Below are positions 48,415-61,240 of a stretch of 64,000 bases of DNA, in pieces. The stretch lies in NCBI RefSeq assembly GCF_024679095.1, contig NC_066512.1:14784038-14848037 (forward strand), written 5' to 3'. The position numbers and the translations under genes were made by a program. Within the stretch, counting starts at the first letter, position 1. Each line of letters starts with the position of its first letter. Source of the DNA: Eriocheir sinensis. Lineage: Eukaryota; Arthropoda; Malacostraca; Decapoda; Varunidae. The notes under the pieces were generated by a model. That model had not been told where the DNA came from. It ran no database searches and was given only the letters and a program-made list of their open reading frames with translations.

Positions 48415-48774
48415 GCGGTGGCTGAGTCGTCAGAGTAACGGCCCCGTGTTCAGGAGGACGCGAGTTCAATCCCCGCCCGGTGCCACCAAGCTGGGATTTT
48501 TCAGCCGCCGCCGAGTGGCTTAAAACTACCCACATGCTGTCCAGAAGACCACCTATCAATCCGGGCTCTAGATTCTAGGATCAAAGATGAGCTCTGGGAG
48601 GGCAGCATGAGCCAATGCAAGATGGCGCCACTATAAACACTCGCCTGCGCCAGAACGGGCTGGGCCGACCATCAGGACCCACAGGAAAGAAGCCTTGGAC
48701 CGACCATCAGGATCCACCGGGAAGAAGCCTACCGGCGCAATAGGCCCGCAATGTAAAAAAAAAAAAAAAAAAAA
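48415..48774 (+). mobile_element. SINE family 2 with poly(A), inserted in the LINE
   Basis: GGAGGCGGTGGCTGAGTCGT (A box) and CGCGAGTTCAATCCCCGCCC (B box), body AAGATGGCGCCACTATAAAC and GGCCGACCATCAGGACCC, ending in a 22-base poly(A). The LINE on both sides joins without a gap (CTTCTTGTAG | GGCTCCGCC), so at most 1-2 bases were duplicated. Confidence 0.92.
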
Positions 48775-49396
48775 AAGGCTCCGCCTATCATATTCCGTAA
48801 GTACCGCATTGCCGATTTTCGTGTCGTCTACAAATTTACTAATGAAATTATTCAGATCAAGGTCAATGTCGTTGATGTAAATGACGAAGAGAACGAGTCC
48901 CAGGACAAAGCCTTGGGGGACACCACTAGTGACTGGCATCCACTCAGAGGTCACTCCATTTATTACAACTCTTTGCTTTCTATTGCTTAGCCAGTGCTTC
49001 ATCCGTTCGTGAAGCTTACCCCCGATACCTATTTCCTTGATTTTATGAAACAACTTGTAGTGTGGGACTTTATCAAACGCCTTCTGGAAGTCGAAATAAA
49101 TAATATCAAGTGATTTAGAAACATCATAGACTGCAAAAAGCTCGTTATAGAACGTTAATAGATTCAACAAACAAGATCTGTTGTTACGGAAACCATGTTG
49201 CGAGTCCAGGATTAGCGAATTACGCTCTAGGTAGTTAACTACTTAATCTCGAATAGTTATCTCATATAATCTACCAATAATTGAAGTTAAGCTGATTATC
49301 CGGTAATTTTCGGTAGCATTTTTTTTTTTTAAATGGGTGTTACGTTAGCCATTTTCCAATCACTAGGAACGATACCATGGTGCAAAGACATATTAA

Positions 49397-50182
49397 GGGG
49401 AGCGTCTGGGGGGGCATTTTTGATGAATATTTTTAATTCCTCGAAATTCACTTTATGGGCTCATCATACCAGGGATACAATGGGGTGTCACGTGGCGAGG
49501 TTAGTTTTTTAAAATTTAAATCCTCGCGCGGTCTGGCTTAAATATCTGGTAGTGTTAAATATGCATACATGAATCAGTGCTTTTATATCCGTAATTTTTG
49601 CAATAGAGGATATTTTTTTACACAGGGTTAGAGTTACATTGACATTCATTACCAATACATTGTCATCGGAGAGCAGAATCGATGGGCGATCGATAAATTT
49701 AGTTTTCCTTCGTTTTCTCAAAACAGGGTCACACGCGCATTTATTTGATATTTCTAAGTTATTTATGGACCTAGCACAAACATAAAGATAGCGTTGGAAA
49801 GAGATAAAAAATTAGCTATAAATGCTAGTGATCAGAATCTGGATAAACATCATCAAAATTTTTATATAAATTTTCTAAGTTTAAACTTTGAAGAAACAAA
49901 CAAAAAAAAAAAAAAAAAAAAGAAAATGGAAAAGTAATCTCTAGGAATACACTTATTTTGTATGCCCGTTCCAGTGGTGTTTTTATTTTTGAGCTATCTA
50001 AACTCTAAATGTGCTTTTTTTCAATTTCAAAATTTTGAAATTTTTGAAAAAAAATTCATAAAATTTTTTTTTTCAACAAATCTTCACCAAAACTGTACAT
50101 GATGTTCCTACTCAAGGTACACATCACCTGTGAGAAAATGGTGATCCTCTGATAATATCTTAGAACATGGCAGACGCTCCCC
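49397..50182. mobile_element. 786 bp MITE with TTAA duplication, inserted in the LINE
   Basis: GGGGAGCGTCTG at 49397 and CAGACGCTCCCC ending 50182 are perfect 12 bp inverted repeats; TTAA flanks both ends (49393-49396, 50183-50186). The LINE reads through if the insert is removed. TTAA targets are used by Kolobok and piggyBac types. Interior AT-rich without coding capacity. Confidence 0.92.
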
Positions 50183-50330
50183 TTAAACAGCATTGTTAGA
50201 GGTCTAAGTATCTCTCTTGACATTTCTGTAAGTAATTTTGGATATATTTTATCAGGTCCTGGACTTTTGATAGTTGTAAATGACTGCAGTGCTTTGAGAA
50301 CTTCATCTGTGCTGTACTGATAAAATATGG

Positions 50331-50954
50331 ATATAATACTAACACTACACAATAGTTTAGTCCAGTGGCTCACCCTTTTCGCTACCACGCCCCCTACCCT
50401 CCACACCTTCCACGCATATTATATATACAAATCCCTCCCCGATTTACATACACAATGGTAGGCCAAGGAAGATTATAGATAATAAAAGAAAGTAAAGCCA
50501 ATACTTTTGCATTTTTTCATAAACTTTTCAAGAATAGCCCATTCTCTTGTTAGAGTAATATCATATATAATCAGAGAAACTTTAAATCCTTTAACTTTGC
50601 TTTTCCTCTCCTGAGCCTTTTGAACGTCGCTTAAGCTTCCCCACAGTCTTGCGTCTTTTGTGTTAAGTCTCAAGGAAGATGAAAACAGGAAAAAATTGAA
50701 TATCAGAGAATGAAGAACAATGATAAGAACAGCTATGATGACGATGATGATGGTGGTGGTTGTTGTGGTAAGGAAATGGATGTAGGAATGAGGGCACATC
50801 AAAGATACGGTCAGTTCGACGTCCTATGAGGTTTATATAAGAAAAAAGGACGCTCCTTTCTGGTTGGATATCATGCATTAAAAAATAGGAATGGCATGAA
50901 TGTTAAAAAGCTATATTAAATCAAAAGAATACACAAACATCCAAAATATGAGCA

Positions 50955-50957
<3 letters not shown>
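50331..50957. other. Non-coding stretch, possible hAT end
   Basis: CCAGTGGCTCACCCTTTTCG near 50354 resembles a hAT terminal repeat (CAGTGGTTCTCAACCTTTTT), but no partner was found. The remainder is not recognised. Confidence 0.35.

Positions 50958-51001
<44 letters not shown>
50958..51001. repeat. (CT)n microsatellite
   Basis: Pure CT run. Confidence 0.95.
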
Positions 51002-51003
<2 letters not shown>

Positions 51004-51135
51004 ATGGTTGGATGGCTCACCTGTTGCATCCGCACCTGAAAGCCGCTCACTGCGCCTCTCAGGCGGCGCCAAGTAGCCTTTTGTGCTCCTGGGGAAAGGC
51101 GAGAAGGGTGTTCAGGCTTATGGCAACAGTATTTT

Positions 51136-51690
51136 TTTCTTTTACAGAAAAGGAGACAGCTCAAGGGTGCATGCAAAAAGGCAAACAAAAAATGCCCGCA
51201 ATGGTGTTGCTCTCTCAAACAGTTTTCAGTTTAGGATTTTGAAAAAGAGAAGCCAGAGTCATTTCAAGAGGTGTCTTAGTACTCCCCTCTTGAAAGAGTT
51301 TAAGGGCCGCTTTCACAGTCACTTTGTTTGTTTTGATCGTTACCAATGGCGGCGATCGACGCAATAGTTTTCCACGTAAAACTGGCTTATGGGGTAGTGG
51401 CGGCTGCAGAGGAAGCGAGAGGTGTTGAGAGTGTGTGGTAAGGTGCAGGGCTAGGCTAACCCCGCACCCGCCACTACCCCACAGGCCAGTTTTAAGTTTA
51501 AATACTATAGCGGCGATCGCCGCCATTGGTAACGATCAAAACAAAGTGACTGTTAAAGCGGCCCTAAGTCACAGGTAAGTGGCAGCACGAAGGAAGGCTG
51601 TTCCAGCGCCTACCACCAAAAGGGATGAAAAAATGAGGAGTAAGGTGATACATATTAAGAGTAAGGGAAACCAAACACTGACTAAAGAAA
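51136..51690 (-). mobile_element. LINE family B 3' part, split by a MITE
   Basis: AGACAGCTCAAGGGTGC and the following block match the 3' tail of the LINE at 43362. After the MITE, GTCACAGGTAAGTGGCAGCA and GGAAGGCTGTTCCAGCG continue the alignment with 43515-43565. Only non-coding tail and a trace of the C-terminus remain. Confidence 0.75.
51304..51564. mobile_element. 261 bp Harbinger-like MITE, TAA duplication
   Basis: GGGCCGCTTTCACAGTCACT at 51304 pairs with the right end at 51564, and about 60 bp per arm are complementary (including GATCGTTACCAATGGCGGCG). TAA flanks both ends. The empty site is visible in the paralogous LINE at 43505-43520 (AAAGAGTTCAAGTCAT), confirming a TAA target duplication. 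Confidence 0.95.
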
Positions 51691-51754
51691 AATGTCTATA
51701 AAGAATTCCTGTAACACACAGTTCCACCATATAGAACAGGTGATGCTAGAAAGG

Positions 51755-51877
<123 letters not shown>

Positions 51878-52028
51878 ACCAAAGTACTCAATTTATTCTT
51901 ACATACGGATAGGTATCCAACGGAAGAAAAAAAAACTAAAGATTTTCAAGGGGAATTTCAGTTTGTCTGGGAATTTGGTGGAGTTTCTTTGGAGGAAATT
52001 TGAGTAAGCGGATAAGTTTGTCTGTGCA

Positions 52029-52049
52029 TGTGTGTGTGTTTGTTTGTGA

Positions 52050-52120
<71 letters not shown>

Positions 52121-52145
52121 TGTGTGTGTGTGTGTGTGTGTGTGA

Positions 52146-52213
<68 letters not shown>
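52029..52213. repeat. (TG)n microsatellite
   Basis: TG run with a few GAATG interruptions at the same spacing. Confidence 0.95.
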
Positions 52214-52215
<2 letters not shown>

Positions 52216-52639
52216 CTGGCTTTGTATTTGCCTACTTGATATACGGGAAAGGAGCTACGCTCGTACTGTCCCATCTGTATATCTACTATTATCTAACTTT
52301 GCGTTGAATTCATGAATCATCTTTGTATGGACACATCCTTTTCCAGGCCATCCCAGGCCTCCGTTATTCTTCGTGGAAAGCGTTTCTTTACAATTTTCTT
52401 CTACAGGCATATTTTTTCATCTTCCTTGAGTCTCTTGTATCCCATGTTATTAGATCTTCCTTGTCCACTACCTCCATCACATTCAGCACCTATACGCCGC
52501 AATCCGATCTCTCTCCCTCTACAGTTCCAATGTCAGTAAAATCAACAGCCTCAATTTCTCTTCGTATGTTGTCTCTCAGTCTTGGAACCAACTTTGTTGC
52601 TGAATCCTCTCTACTTTCCTTAAGCCCCTGCAACACCTA
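52214..52639. other. Non-coding stretch
   Basis: Nothing recognised; pyrimidine-rich on the plus strand. Confidence 0.4.
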
Positions 52640-53230
52640 CCCAAATTAGGCCAGCAAACGCGCCAAGACCCGAGTCGTAACGGTCATTTTTCAAGGTCGA
52701 CAATCAAAATCGCCGGCATGTCGCCGAGCCTTGACGCGGTTCGGCCGTGTCGGGAGGTGCCACGAATTTTTTGCGCATGCAGTGAAAATTTTTGGCCAGT
52801 CAGACTCTCAAGAATCGGTCCGTAGTCCCCGGACAGTCCCTGACGACGGCGGTCAGCCGGCGTGCAGTCTATGACGAGCCGGCGCGCATTCGGGAGTGTC
52901 GGCGTGCACTTGTGGAAAAAAAAGTTAAAATTTCTCGCCTGCAGTATCACGATTCGGCGACAATGCATAGATCATTCCTGGGCCATGTCCCGGCCCGGCC
53001 GGCGAGCGTTCGCAGAATTTTGACAGTTGAGTCGGTAACCTGAATTAAGCCTCAAGACAGCCCGCAGACTGACCGCCGGCGTGCCGTGAACCACGAGGCA
53101 ACTGGCCGCGGCCTCCTCCCCGGCGGGCCTGGGGGGAGTCGTGGACTTGACAACACCGGACCGAATTGGCATGCTGTTTCGTCGACAGCCACCACTCGGT
53201 CAGTTTACCTTCAGGGGGGGGGTTACGGGG
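52640..53230. mobile_element. GC-rich CGGCG-word block, possible element
   Basis: Sharply more GC-rich than its surroundings and rich in GCCGGCG, GTCGGCG and TGTCGGG words in both orientations. It shares TTTTTCAAGGTC early and ATTTTGACAGTT late, in the same order, with the word-repeat element at 25455-26315. Terminal repeats and a duplication were not found. Could instead be a GC-rich relic of unknown origin. Confidence 0.4.
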
Positions 53231-53248
53231 ACAAGTAGGCGATGGATC

Positions 53249-53487
<239 letters not shown>

Positions 53488-53718
53488 TGGGGGGGAACGG
53501 AGACTTCACCTAATACCACCACCTTTCTTTTTTGCTCCTCGTCGTTTTATTCCTCACATCTTTATATTTCATCATTTTTCTTCCTCCTCCTCCTCATCCA
53601 TCAACCCTATCATCATCATCATCACTATGAATACTCCGACCCAATACAAATTTGTTTATCTCTTTCTTTTAATATCGTTTCCCTCTGTACTAACAGGAGA
53701 TTTATTTATTTATTTATT

Positions 53719-54088
53719 TTTTTTTTTTTACGTCGTTGCCTGTTGCGCCGGTAGGCATCTTCCTGGTGGGGCCTGATGGTCGGCCCAAGGCTTCTTTCAG
53801 GTGGGGCCTGATGGTCGGCCCAGCCCGTTCTGGCGCAGGCGAGTGTTTATAGTGGCGCCATCTTGCATTGGCTCATGCTGCCCCCCGGAACTCGTTCTTG
53901 ATTCGCTTGGACGGCTTCCTCTAGAGTCCGGGTTGATGGGTGGTCTTCAGGACAGCATGTGGGTAGTTTTAAGCCACTCGGCGGTGACTGAAAAATCCGA
54001 GTGGTAGCGTGGGGATTCGAACCCGCGTCGTCCATCACGCGGTGAATGTGGGTCCAGTACGCTACCAGTTCGGCCACCGCCTACCCTT
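53719..54088 (-). mobile_element. SINE family 2, reversed
   Basis: Poly(T), then the reverse of the SINE body (GCGCCATCTTGCATTGGCTC) and head (GGGGATTCGAACCCGCGTCG, CGGCCACCGCC). Here the B box is intact. Confidence 0.92.
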
Positions 54089-54281
54089 GGTCTTGGTTTG
54101 TATCAAATGTGAAAAATTCACCATTATAACCTTCCTCGCCCCTAAAAACATCCTCTTTATAACCCTCTTTACCACTGTCGTGCACCACGCATCCTGCTCC
54201 CCAGTCACTAGTATCACACACCACCACCTTTCCTGACGTCCCTTACCACCTTCACCATCACCATCGCCAACATCATCTCAC

Positions 54282-54450
54282 CTGTTTTCACCGGTAATAG
54301 GATCTCTGTCGTGCCGCCGCGCCCAGAGGCAGCGCCCAGCCAGGCCCGCCGCCGCTGCCACCGTCACCACAGCGGCCGCCACCAGCAGGCTCACCAGCAG
54401 CAGCCCGCCACCAGGGCCGCCGCCGCCGCTTTCACTACCCTGCTCGTCCC
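54282..54450 (-). CDS. Sidestep-like adhesion protein, transmembrane exon
   Basis: Acceptor (ttcaatatttccacag) before 54450 and donor CAG|GTGAGA after 54282. With phase 1 from the FN3 exon it reads DEQGSESGGGGPGGG, then a hydrophobic stretch (LLLVSLLVAAAVVTVAAAAG) and a basic stop-transfer sequence (RCLWARRHDRD): a single-pass type I membrane anchor. Sidestep family proteins are Ig-superfamily receptors used in arthropod axon guidance, with Ig domains, one FN3 and this anchor. The link rests on strand, order and phase. It ends in phase 2; the cytoplasmic exons were not found, apart from a weak candidate at 46243. Confidence 0.65.
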
Positions 54451-54513
54451 CTGTGGAAATATTGAAGGTGATAAGTGACCTGCAGAAGGACTTGACGGAG
54501 GGAGGGAAGGGGG

Positions 54514-54582
<69 letters not shown>

Positions 54583-54664
54583 ACAAAGAAAGAAGAGAGG
54601 GGGGACAATGAGAGATGAGAGATGATACAAAGAAAGAAAACAAGAAGTATGGCGCACGCACAAA

Positions 54665-54702
<38 letters not shown>

Positions 54703-55009
54703 AAAGAGTTTCTGGAGGTTTTGGTGATGTCTCTCAAGGCACTGCACGAGGAGGTGAAGCCCTTCAGACTCCAGGTCTCCTGGGCCAAGACCAAGATCAG
54801 GTGTTTGAAGACTTGCTGGATGAAACGGTATACAGTTGGTTCATGTGTGTGGCGAGGATATTGAGATTTTGGAAAATTGCACATACCTTGATTGAATAGT
54901 GCAGAGCAATGGTGGGTTTCTTCAGGAAGTCTTACAACAGATTGTTTTGGCCTATGGTGTTATGAACTCGCTCAGCACGAGTATATGGCGTTGCCGATAC
55001 TTGTGCAGG
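54451..55009. other. Intron with facing (GA)n and (CT)n runs
   Basis: (GA)n at 54519-54578 and (CT)n at 54667-54700 can pair across an A-rich 88 bp loop. No other feature. Confidence 0.6.
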
Positions 55010-56530
55010 ACAAAGATCCGCAATAGCGGAAGTTCCATTTCATTTGCGGATTTGCGTTTGCGACAAAAAAGGTAGCTAATTTGCGGATTAGCGTTTGCTG
55101 TATTACTTCCGTTAACCTCCGCTAACACGTGGAGGAGCCAGCCCGGTTCCCAGCGCGCCTACCCCTGCTAAAGGCTAGTTTATACGTAGCAAGTAGAGAT
55201 TCAAATCAAATGTGCAACAAGTTACTAGCCAACAGTTCTATTTTAAGGCAAGTTACCTCCCAATCACCACAGACTTCGCCTGTGTGGACATGTACTGGCT
55301 CGTCATCTCCCACAACTCAGTTGTATGACAGGCTCTCTGGTGGCCAGTAAGCTATTTTGTAGTGGACCACGCACGTGTGCACATCTGCTGCCCCAACTTC
55401 CCGCACTGCCTGTACGTGAATCTGTGACCATGTACAAGTATATAAAGACATCTAGCGTGGATAGTAGGCCTACAGACCCTACACCAAGTCAAGCTGGTGA
55501 AGCTACTTAATGCATCAGTGCCCAGCAGCCAGAAAATAACGTCACTACGGAACAGCAGGTGGAGGAAGTGGAGGAAGTGACAATGGAGAGTTCGGAGGAG
55601 GATTTCTTAGACTTTTAAATCTCATTTCATGTATGTAAGGGACAGCCTCATTCTGATAGACTCTTCAAATATTAAAATAAAAAATTATTAACTTCAAAAC
55701 CTTTTTTGATGTTGTTACCTTTCCACTTTTTACATTTTTTTTTTTTTTACGTGTACGTGTTTTCTTGAGGGGCCTAGATGGTAGTCGGCCCCAGCCCGTC
55801 ATGGCGCAGGCAAGTGTTAATAGAGGCGCCATCTTCTCTTGGCTCATGCTGCACCCCGAAACTCGTTCTTGATTCACTTGGGCGGTTTCCTCTGATGTCC
55901 GGGTTGATGGGTGGTCTTCAGTACAGCATGTGGGTAGTTTTAAGCCACTCGGCGGTGATTGAAAAATCCGAGGTGGTAGCGTGGGGATTCGAACCCGTGT
56001 CGTCCATCACGCGGTGAATGTGGGCCCAGCACGCTACCACTCAGCCACCGCCTACCCTCTCAGGGGATCTTATAATAAACATCATAATAAGTATTTTGAA
56101 GGAGACAGGGCATATGAATATGGAAATAGTTGTAACAGTCAACTGATGAACTTCCTGGCCCTTCTCATTAAAAATAAGTTTAAAATAGATGTATATCAGA
56201 TTATTACAAATTAATTACTATGATTACAAATCGTCCATACTTGAAGTAGCAGTAGCGTATGTATTGTCAATGCTGGTAATAAAACAATAGTTTTCTTTAT
56301 ACTCTAGGTCGTTAAAAAAAGTTAACCTTTGAATGCCTAGCTACAGCATTACATCGCAAATAGAGTGAAAAGAGATTCGAGGGCTATTGATAATAAAATT
56401 TTTGTTTGCGGTTTGCGTTTGCCGTGTCAAGTTTTGTGGCGGAAGACTGAAAATAATGTGTAGCTATTTGCGATAGAGGATTTGCGATTGCGATTTAAAC
56501 TAAATCTCGAAATTTGCTTTATTGCAATTG
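55010..56530. mobile_element. TTTGCGGATTTGCG-word region, possible non-autonomous hAT
   Basis: TTTGCGGATTTGCGTTTGCG-type words cluster at 55025-55125 and again at 56400-56510, as subterminal repeats do in some hAT elements. Between them a weak GAGGAGGATTTCTTAGACTT-type acidic ending and the SINE at 55738 are found. No terminal repeats or duplication were resolved, so the limits are approximate. Confidence 0.35.
55738..56059 (-). mobile_element. SINE family 2, reversed
   Basis: Poly(T), body GCGCCATCTTCTCTTGGCTC, head GGGGATTCGAACCCGTGTCG to CAGCCACCGCCTACCC. Lacks about 50 bases at the poly(A) end compared with 53719. Confidence 0.9.
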
Positions 56531-56745
56531 CATAAGTTATGTAATGTTATAGTAGGATATCAATGTATTATTATTATTATTGTTTAATATCACTACGAAT
56601 TAGGCATACAATTGTCACTGGAAAAAACCCACGACAGATAGATCACGCCACCTTATAGGAATGTCATCCGTCAGTGTTTACCGTCTCAGTTTGTATACAA
56701 AGCATTTCATCAAGCTTGAAAGTCACCTTGACATACGTGACCAAT
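56531..56745. other. Short intervening sequence before the LTR
   Basis: AT-rich; nothing recognised. Confidence 0.4.
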
Positions 56746-56924
56746 TGTAACAATTATTTTCCAACCTGTAACTCGTCACTCCTTCACGAGAGTCCGACTG
56801 ACACACAACGGCAGTCGCTCTCGCTCCGACGCTCCTTGTACATATAGGCTAAGAATATATTCGCCTTAAGGAAGCTGAGGTCTTAATCAACGCCCTTTAA
56901 ACGCCCCCCGGTACACCGTAACAT
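56746..56924 (+). repeat. Probable 5' LTR (about 179 bp)
   Basis: Starts TGTAAC and ends GTAACA (TG...CA with short inverted ends), holds a TATA-like ACATATAGG, and is followed after two bases by TTGGTTGGCAGCGGTCC, which looks like a primer-binding site. No second LTR was found downstream, so the start is an inference. Confidence 0.4.
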
Positions 56925-56925
56925 A

Positions 56926-57720
56926 TTGGTTGGCAGCGGTCCCCACCGCGCCTGTGCCTTCGTTACCTTGTTCTCCTCCAAGCTCCAAGCCACGAGAACT
57001 CACCAACAAACTCCGGGGACAGGCGTAGAAGGAAGGAAGGAATCACAAGCCAGCCGTCCGCAGCAACTCACCTGGCGCCAGCTACAAGCTCTCTACAGGC
57101 GTCAGCTACAAGCTCTATACAGGCGTCAAGCCTCGAGCCACCAACAGGCCTACGCAGCCGAAAGCGAGGGCCACAATCTACAAGCCGCCCAACCCGCTAC
57201 AAGCCAGCCCTGCTACAAGCACTCCAAGCCCTCCGCCCGCAGGAGGAGGCACGCCCTACTGGCCTTGGAACAACCCACATGCCCCTCGCACCACAGCGGG
57301 CGGCAACACCGCCGCTGCCGGGAGCATCGGCCCAAACCTCTTCTGGCAAACAGTCAACCAGGGCAACCGCGGACATCTTCCGGTGACTGCAAGCAGTTAC
57401 CACTACCGTTCCTGCAAGGCGTCTTCTCAAGAGGTTACACACCCAAGTCGCCTTATCTGCCACCGCGGCCCATCTCTCAATATAACAAGAACGCCGCAGC
57501 CGTCCTACGTCTGGCAGCAGTGTTCCGGCACCAGCCCACTGCCAGTCAAATCGCCTCGTCAGCAGTTTCCAGCAGCCATTACAAGTCTCTCGATGTCCGC
57601 CCTTCCATCATCTCTCACCGCCGCTCCTGCCGCGGCCGAGGTCTTCCAACGCGACTCCCCAGACAGTACGTACTCCAGGGCGTCGCCACCCTTCGCCCTC
57701 AACGCTCCATCAGCTGATTA
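56926..57720 (+). other. GC-rich leader of the LTR element
   Basis: An open frame without ATG covers this leader, but its composition (Gln, Arg, Ser, Pro) and a short tandem repeat (CTACAAGCTCT...ACAGGCGTCA, about 57080-57130) suggest non-coding leader rather than protein. 57721-58255 is AT-rich and unassigned. Confidence 0.35.
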
Positions 57721-58255
57721 ATCTTGGTATTTGTGGATATTTCCTTCTGGTCAAAATGTGCCGGGCTCAGCTTATTCCAATTCTCTTTCGAGCAGAGGCA
57801 CGATTTTTTTTATTTCTGTGTATCTAACACTGTTAATCAGTCATAATTGTGAGAGTAACGTTCATTCGCATACGATATTGATCCTTTCTTATTGTCTGCT
57901 AGCGGTAAAACTGTGATTTCCCTGATCATAGTTCATCTTCCTCAGTGTGCCCTTGCTCCGTTTTCTTTTCGCCGCTCGGGGAAAACCCAGCAAGTTAAAG
58001 GCATACTCACTTAATTTTCTCCTACCCAAAAACAAAAAAGAAAACCGCTGTTTTTAATAGAATTATTATTTCATATACCCATAACATTATGACATTCCGT
58101 TATAACCTTAACTTCTATTACGTCTAACAGGCACCTTGCTAGCCATCCTTTCTTGTTTTTAGGGGTTCGGCGCAAACTTTTAATTCAGACACGTTACGTT
58201 ATTATTTACAGCTATCAAAATATGCTCCTATATTGTAGCTGATTTAAACCACAGT

Positions 58256-59053
58256 ATGAACAAAGACACTCTCGCTAAACTCGGCGACACGTTTAACCAG
58301 TTGGCTCGGTCTTCAGGGGAGGAGGAGGGGGCGCACGGTTCAAACACCAATTATCTTAATGTTGTAAATTTACGTTCAGGTACTACATACTCATCAATTC
58401 CAGAGGAAATAGCCCCTTCACCTCCGGCTTCGTCTGAATACTTAACCCCCACTCAGCCGATCAAAATGCCTGACGATCCAACCACCCCCCCTCCTGCCGG
58501 GGCCACACCCCACTTCCCCCCTTCCCCGATTCGGGTCATTCCAACTCACGCCAGTATTCGGCAGTTCTCTGGCGGCGAGGCAGGTTTTTCGGCGAGACAG
58601 TTCCTAGATCTATGTGAGTCTGCCATCGTAAATTCCTCCATTACGGAAGATCATGATAAAATCACTTTCATTCGGTCCCGGTTACTTCCAGGCTCTCGGG
58701 CACTAAATTTGATGCAGTCCTCAGCGTTCGCTTCGGGGGACATTGGAGTAGACAATGAGGTTTTTAAAAGGAATTTCATAGAAATCTTCGGGGGCGGGAG
58801 TAAACCAAGCATCGTTAGACAGATGGCACACACGGTTGAGTCCCTCCAAAACAATTCCTCAACAAAGCCGATTTGGGACGGCATGATTGAGGCAAATCAG
58901 CTGGCGGTTGCCTGTGTCAAAACCCTAGAAGACGCCCAGTGGCTTCCAGGGAGCTGTATGCAAAAGCACCTGGTGAAGACAGCCTTCGAGTTGTTTTTTT
59001 ACTTATTTCATATTTCAGAGAAGAACCGCCGCTCTGCCCTTCCCTTGACCTGA
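58256..59053 (+). CDS. Gag-like protein of an LTR retrotransposon, capsid part
   Basis: 265 codons from ATG. A Ser/Pro-rich N-terminus is followed at residues 97-235 by a capsid-like block with HASIRQFSGGEAGFSARQF and FIRSRLLPGSRALNLMQSS, similar in pattern to Ty3/gypsy and related Gag capsids (F-x-G-x-x-G...F-L...C). It stops at 59051-59053. The nucleocapsid continues in another frame at 59070, so the gag gene carries a frameshift or a short damaged join. No protease, RT or integrase follows. Confidence 0.65.
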   Translation: MNKDTLAKLGDTFNQLARSSGEEEGAHGSNTNYLNVVNLRSGTTYSSIPEEIAPSPPASSEYLTPTQPIKMPDDPTTPPPAGATPHFPPSPIRVIPTHASIRQFSGGEAGFSARQFLDLCESAIVNSSITEDHDKITFIRSRLLPGSRALNLMQSSAFASGDIGVDNEVFKRNFIEIFGGGSKPSIVRQMAHTVESLQNNSSTKPIWDGMIEANQLAVACVKTLEDAQWLPGSCMQKHLVKTAFELFFYLFHISEKNRRSALPLT

Positions 59054-59069
59054 ATTCAAACCAAGCGGG

Positions 59070-59483
59070 ATGTTGGTTGACTTCGTCTCAGAGTTAGAAG
59101 TCAAGGTTCAAGAACACCCTCACCATCAACCCCTCGCAACAGCCGCAGCATTGCAAGCACAAAGTAAGGTATCTCTCACCTGTAGTTTTTGCAAACAATC
59201 AGGACATTCTGAACATTCTTGCTTCGCGAAACGTAGGGTATCAACACACTCAAGACAGGGCTCTGATAGGAGATCAGGAGGTTACAGGGGCGGGCATCAT
59301 TCATCACACAGGAACCCTAGGCCAAACCATCAGCGGAAAACTGCCTTTTGCCATGTCCACGGAAATTGTTTTCATGATTCCGACAGTTGTTATGCAATAC
59401 AAAAGGCCAAGGAGGAACAGAAGGACAAGTCCTCGGCGGACAGTAAACCACACTCCTCCTCTTCTCAGAATAAAAAGGCATGA
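59070..59483 (+). pseudogene. Gag-like nucleocapsid part with two zinc knuckles
   Basis: Contains CSFCKQSGHSEHSC (residues 38-51), a perfect CX2CX4HX4C knuckle, and FCHVHGNCFHDSDSC, the second knuckle-like motif seen in gypsy-type Gag. The rest is basic (RGGHHSSHRNPRPNHQRK). In a different frame from the capsid part; ends at 59483 without pol. It would bind the element RNA if intact. Confidence 0.65.
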
Positions 59484-61010
<1,527 letters not shown>

Positions 61011-61056
61011 CATGTCCGACTAATTTAATTAAAAACAAACTCACTCATCTACTCAC

Positions 61057-61240
61057 TCATCCTGTTCTCGGCCATCTTGTAGGTGAGCGCCTCCAGCTTC
61101 ACGGGGTCGGAGCTGCCCAGCTTGTTCCTCGCCGTCACCTGGATGATGTAGTCGAGGCCAGGTGTGAGGCCCTCCAGGGTGAAGGTCGGAAACTCGGAGG
61201 TCACATTTACCTGTCCCCGGCCGGTCACCGCCTCGAACAC
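61057..61240 (-). CDS. Sidestep-like protein, second half of the FN3 domain
   Basis: Acceptor CCGGCAG before 61240, donor GTGAGT after 61057; 184 bases, phase 0 in, phase 1 out. VFEAVTGRGQVNVT, FTLEGLTPGLDYIIQV, ARNKLGSSDPVKLEALTYK show a canonical FN3 C-terminal half (L-x-P-G-x-x-Y, A-x-N-x-x-G-x-S). The pattern matches the FN3 of Drosophila Sidestep and relatives better than that of generic FN3 proteins (L-E-A-L-T ending before AENR). Extracellular; likely partner-binding or spacer domain. Confidence 0.75.

Noticed and set aside
50331..50900. hAT element from the CCAGTGGCTCACCC end
   Set aside because: Only one end is visible, so no element limits could be supported.
56926..57717. 263-codon open frame in the LTR leader
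   Set aside because: No ATG start, low-complexity Gln/Arg/Ser/Pro content, short DNA tandem repeats, and position between the primer-site-like sequence and gag all favour a GC-rich leader.
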